NCBI RefSeq assembly: GCF_007827955.1
Contig: NZ_VITR01000011.1
Location: 124,001-188,000 of the forward strand
From: Nitrospirillum pindoramense
Lineage (GTDB): Bacteria > Pseudomonadota > Alphaproteobacteria > Azospirillales > Azospirillaceae
Direction of reading: 5' to 3'
DNA length: 64,000 nt
In this document: one piece after another, positions 63,177-64,000 of the stretch
Position numbering within the stretch: the first letter of the stretch is position 1
Layout of the letters: each line of letters starts with the position of its first letter
Program-made: the position numbers and the translations under genes
Notes under the pieces: generated by a model
The model's input: the letters and a program-made list of their open reading frames with translations, nothing else
What the model was told of the DNA's origin: nothing
The model's database searches: none

Positions 63177-63429
63177 GGCAATATTCCCCAGAATTTTATG
63201 TCAGCCGCTGAGTACCAGGGCCCCAAATGCACCGCCTGGTCGCCACCGGCTGCCTCCGTGTGGGCCATATAGCTTATAAGTTGCAAACCATTAGCATGGC
63301 AGCGGAGAAATGAAAGGGGCAAGACGGCAATTAATAATTGAAAAACGTTGCCAGTTGGGCTGTCGGGGCAACTCGCTTTGGGCGACGCGGCCCCGGTGGC
63401 CGGCCCGTGGGTGAAGGGCCAAAGGGCCG

Positions 63430-63966
63430 TCAAACCGGCCGGTTCTCGTTGCGGTTCTTGACCGGCAGCATGCGCGCCACCCCGTCCTCATAGCTCAAGG
63501 CCGGATAGCGCCCGTCGAAGCGCAGGGCGATGTCCAGCAGGACATCCAGCTTGCCGGCGGTGTCCAGTTTCTTGAGGTCGTTCTTGTCGATGCCCATCAG
63601 GTCCATCATCTCCTTCCACACGGTGGATTCGTCGCAGGGCAGAACGATGAAGGCGATGCCGTCCAGGGTCACCGTATAGCCGGCCAGCAGGTCGATGTTG
63701 TTGCAGAAGATGAAGTACTTGCCGCTGGGCCGCAGCAGGCCGGCCAACACCTCCGACACGTCCTTGAGATAGGCGAAGGAATGCACGTAGCCGGCCAGGA
63801 CGGGCAGGGTGGCTTCCCCTTCCTGGGCGTACGTCAGCACCTGTTCCAGCTTGTAGTCGGGCGGGCGCTTTTCATCGGCGATGTGCGGCTGGAACTTCAG
63901 GGCGATGTCGCCACGAAAGCCGAAGCGGCCAGGCTTGGTCGTCGGCGCCTTCAGCACGGCGTTCAT
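63430..63966 (-). CDS. Protein of unknown function, possibly 5'-incomplete
   Basis: 178 residues from the ATG at 63966, which has AGGAAG 9 nt upstream. No signal peptide or membrane helix. Segments such as KYFIFCNNIDLLAGYTVTLD and MMDLMGIDKNDLKKLDTAGK suggest a compact alpha/beta protein; no family recognised. The frame stays open from 63966 to the window edge (residues ALARLAQEDRL), so the gene could start farther right. Confidence 0.65.
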   Translation of the reverse strand: MNAVLKAPTTKPGRFGFRGDIALKFQPHIADEKRPPDYKLEQVLTYAQEGEATLPVLAGYVHSFAYLKDVSEVLAGLLRPSGKYFIFCNNIDLLAGYTVTLDGIAFIVLPCDESTVWKEMMDLMGIDKNDLKKLDTAGKLDVLLDIALRFDGRYPALSYEDGVARMLPVKNRNENRPV

Positions 63967-64000
63967 CAGGCGGTCTTCCTGGGCCAGGCGGGCCAGGGCG

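Overview
The window looks like chromosomal DNA of a high-GC, free-living, nitrogen-fixing alphaproteobacterium. The evidence is a nifHDKENX-type operon with a textbook sigma-54/NifA/IHF control region, several large TonB-dependent receptors, a type I sulfide:quinone oxidoreductase with a SqrR/BigR-type regulator, and an E. coli-like long-Q-loop cytochrome bd. Azospirillaceae (Azospirillum/Nitrospirillum type) fits best, but that is inference from gene content, not a sequence match. No tRNA, rRNA, insertion sequence or CRISPR array was seen.

Layout. (1) 1-7.1 kb: the tail of an AtuA-related gene, a LysR regulator, and two convergent orphan TonB-dependent receptors separated by a strong bidirectional terminator. 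(2) 7.1-11.6 kb: a divergent intergenic region with two glycine riboswitches, a tandem one on the minus strand (reading toward a TonB receptor) and a single aptamer on the plus strand (reading into a tricorn-type S41 protease). (3) 11.6-16.2 kb: a minus-strand DUF2946 / TonB receptor / PepSY membrane protein operon, probably metal (copper or iron) uptake. (4) 17.3-29.7 kb: a sulfide/persulfide module around one perfect SqrR/BigR operator (ATTC-N8-GAAT). Leftward lie sqrR, rhodanese, RND adaptor and RND permease. Rightward lie SQR, a DUF2892 protein, an OprM/NodT outer-membrane factor, an AhpD-like protein, cydP, cydA, cydB, cydX and a DsrE-family protein. (5) 29.7-33 kb: a LysR regulator translationally coupled to a penicillin-acylase-family hydrolase.

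(6) 33.3-50.0 kb: a compact biosynthesis/export cluster that I consider the most novel part. A 15.8-kb minus-strand operon encodes an EntF-like C-A-T-TE nonribosomal peptide synthetase with a glycine-like specificity code. It continues with a family 1 glycosyltransferase fused through a transmembrane helix to an RND periplasmic adaptor, two MdtB/MdtC-like RND permeases, a second glycosyltransferase, an MFS exporter and an MbtH protein. Next to it on the plus strand are an acyl carrier protein and a biotinyl-domain protein that lacks the biotinylation lysine. AT-rich borders on both sides suggest a horizontally acquired block. The simplest model is an N-acyl-glycine-type product that is glycosylated and exported by the pump whose adaptor carries the glycosyltransferase.

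(7) 50.6-62.5 kb: the nif region. A minus-strand operon (pseudo-receiver, NifO/ArsC-like protein, YqeB-like protein) diverges from nifH. The nifHDK-nifEN-nifX-DUF269-DUF683-fdxB-nifQ-Rieske operon reads rightward. NifA sites at 52409 and 52438, an IHF site at 52493 and a -24/-12 promoter at 52522 precede nifH, and a weaker -24/-12 promoter may face the other way. nifA, nifB, nifU, nifS and nifV are not in the window. (8) 62.5-64 kb: two minus-strand genes of unknown function; the last may continue past the right edge.
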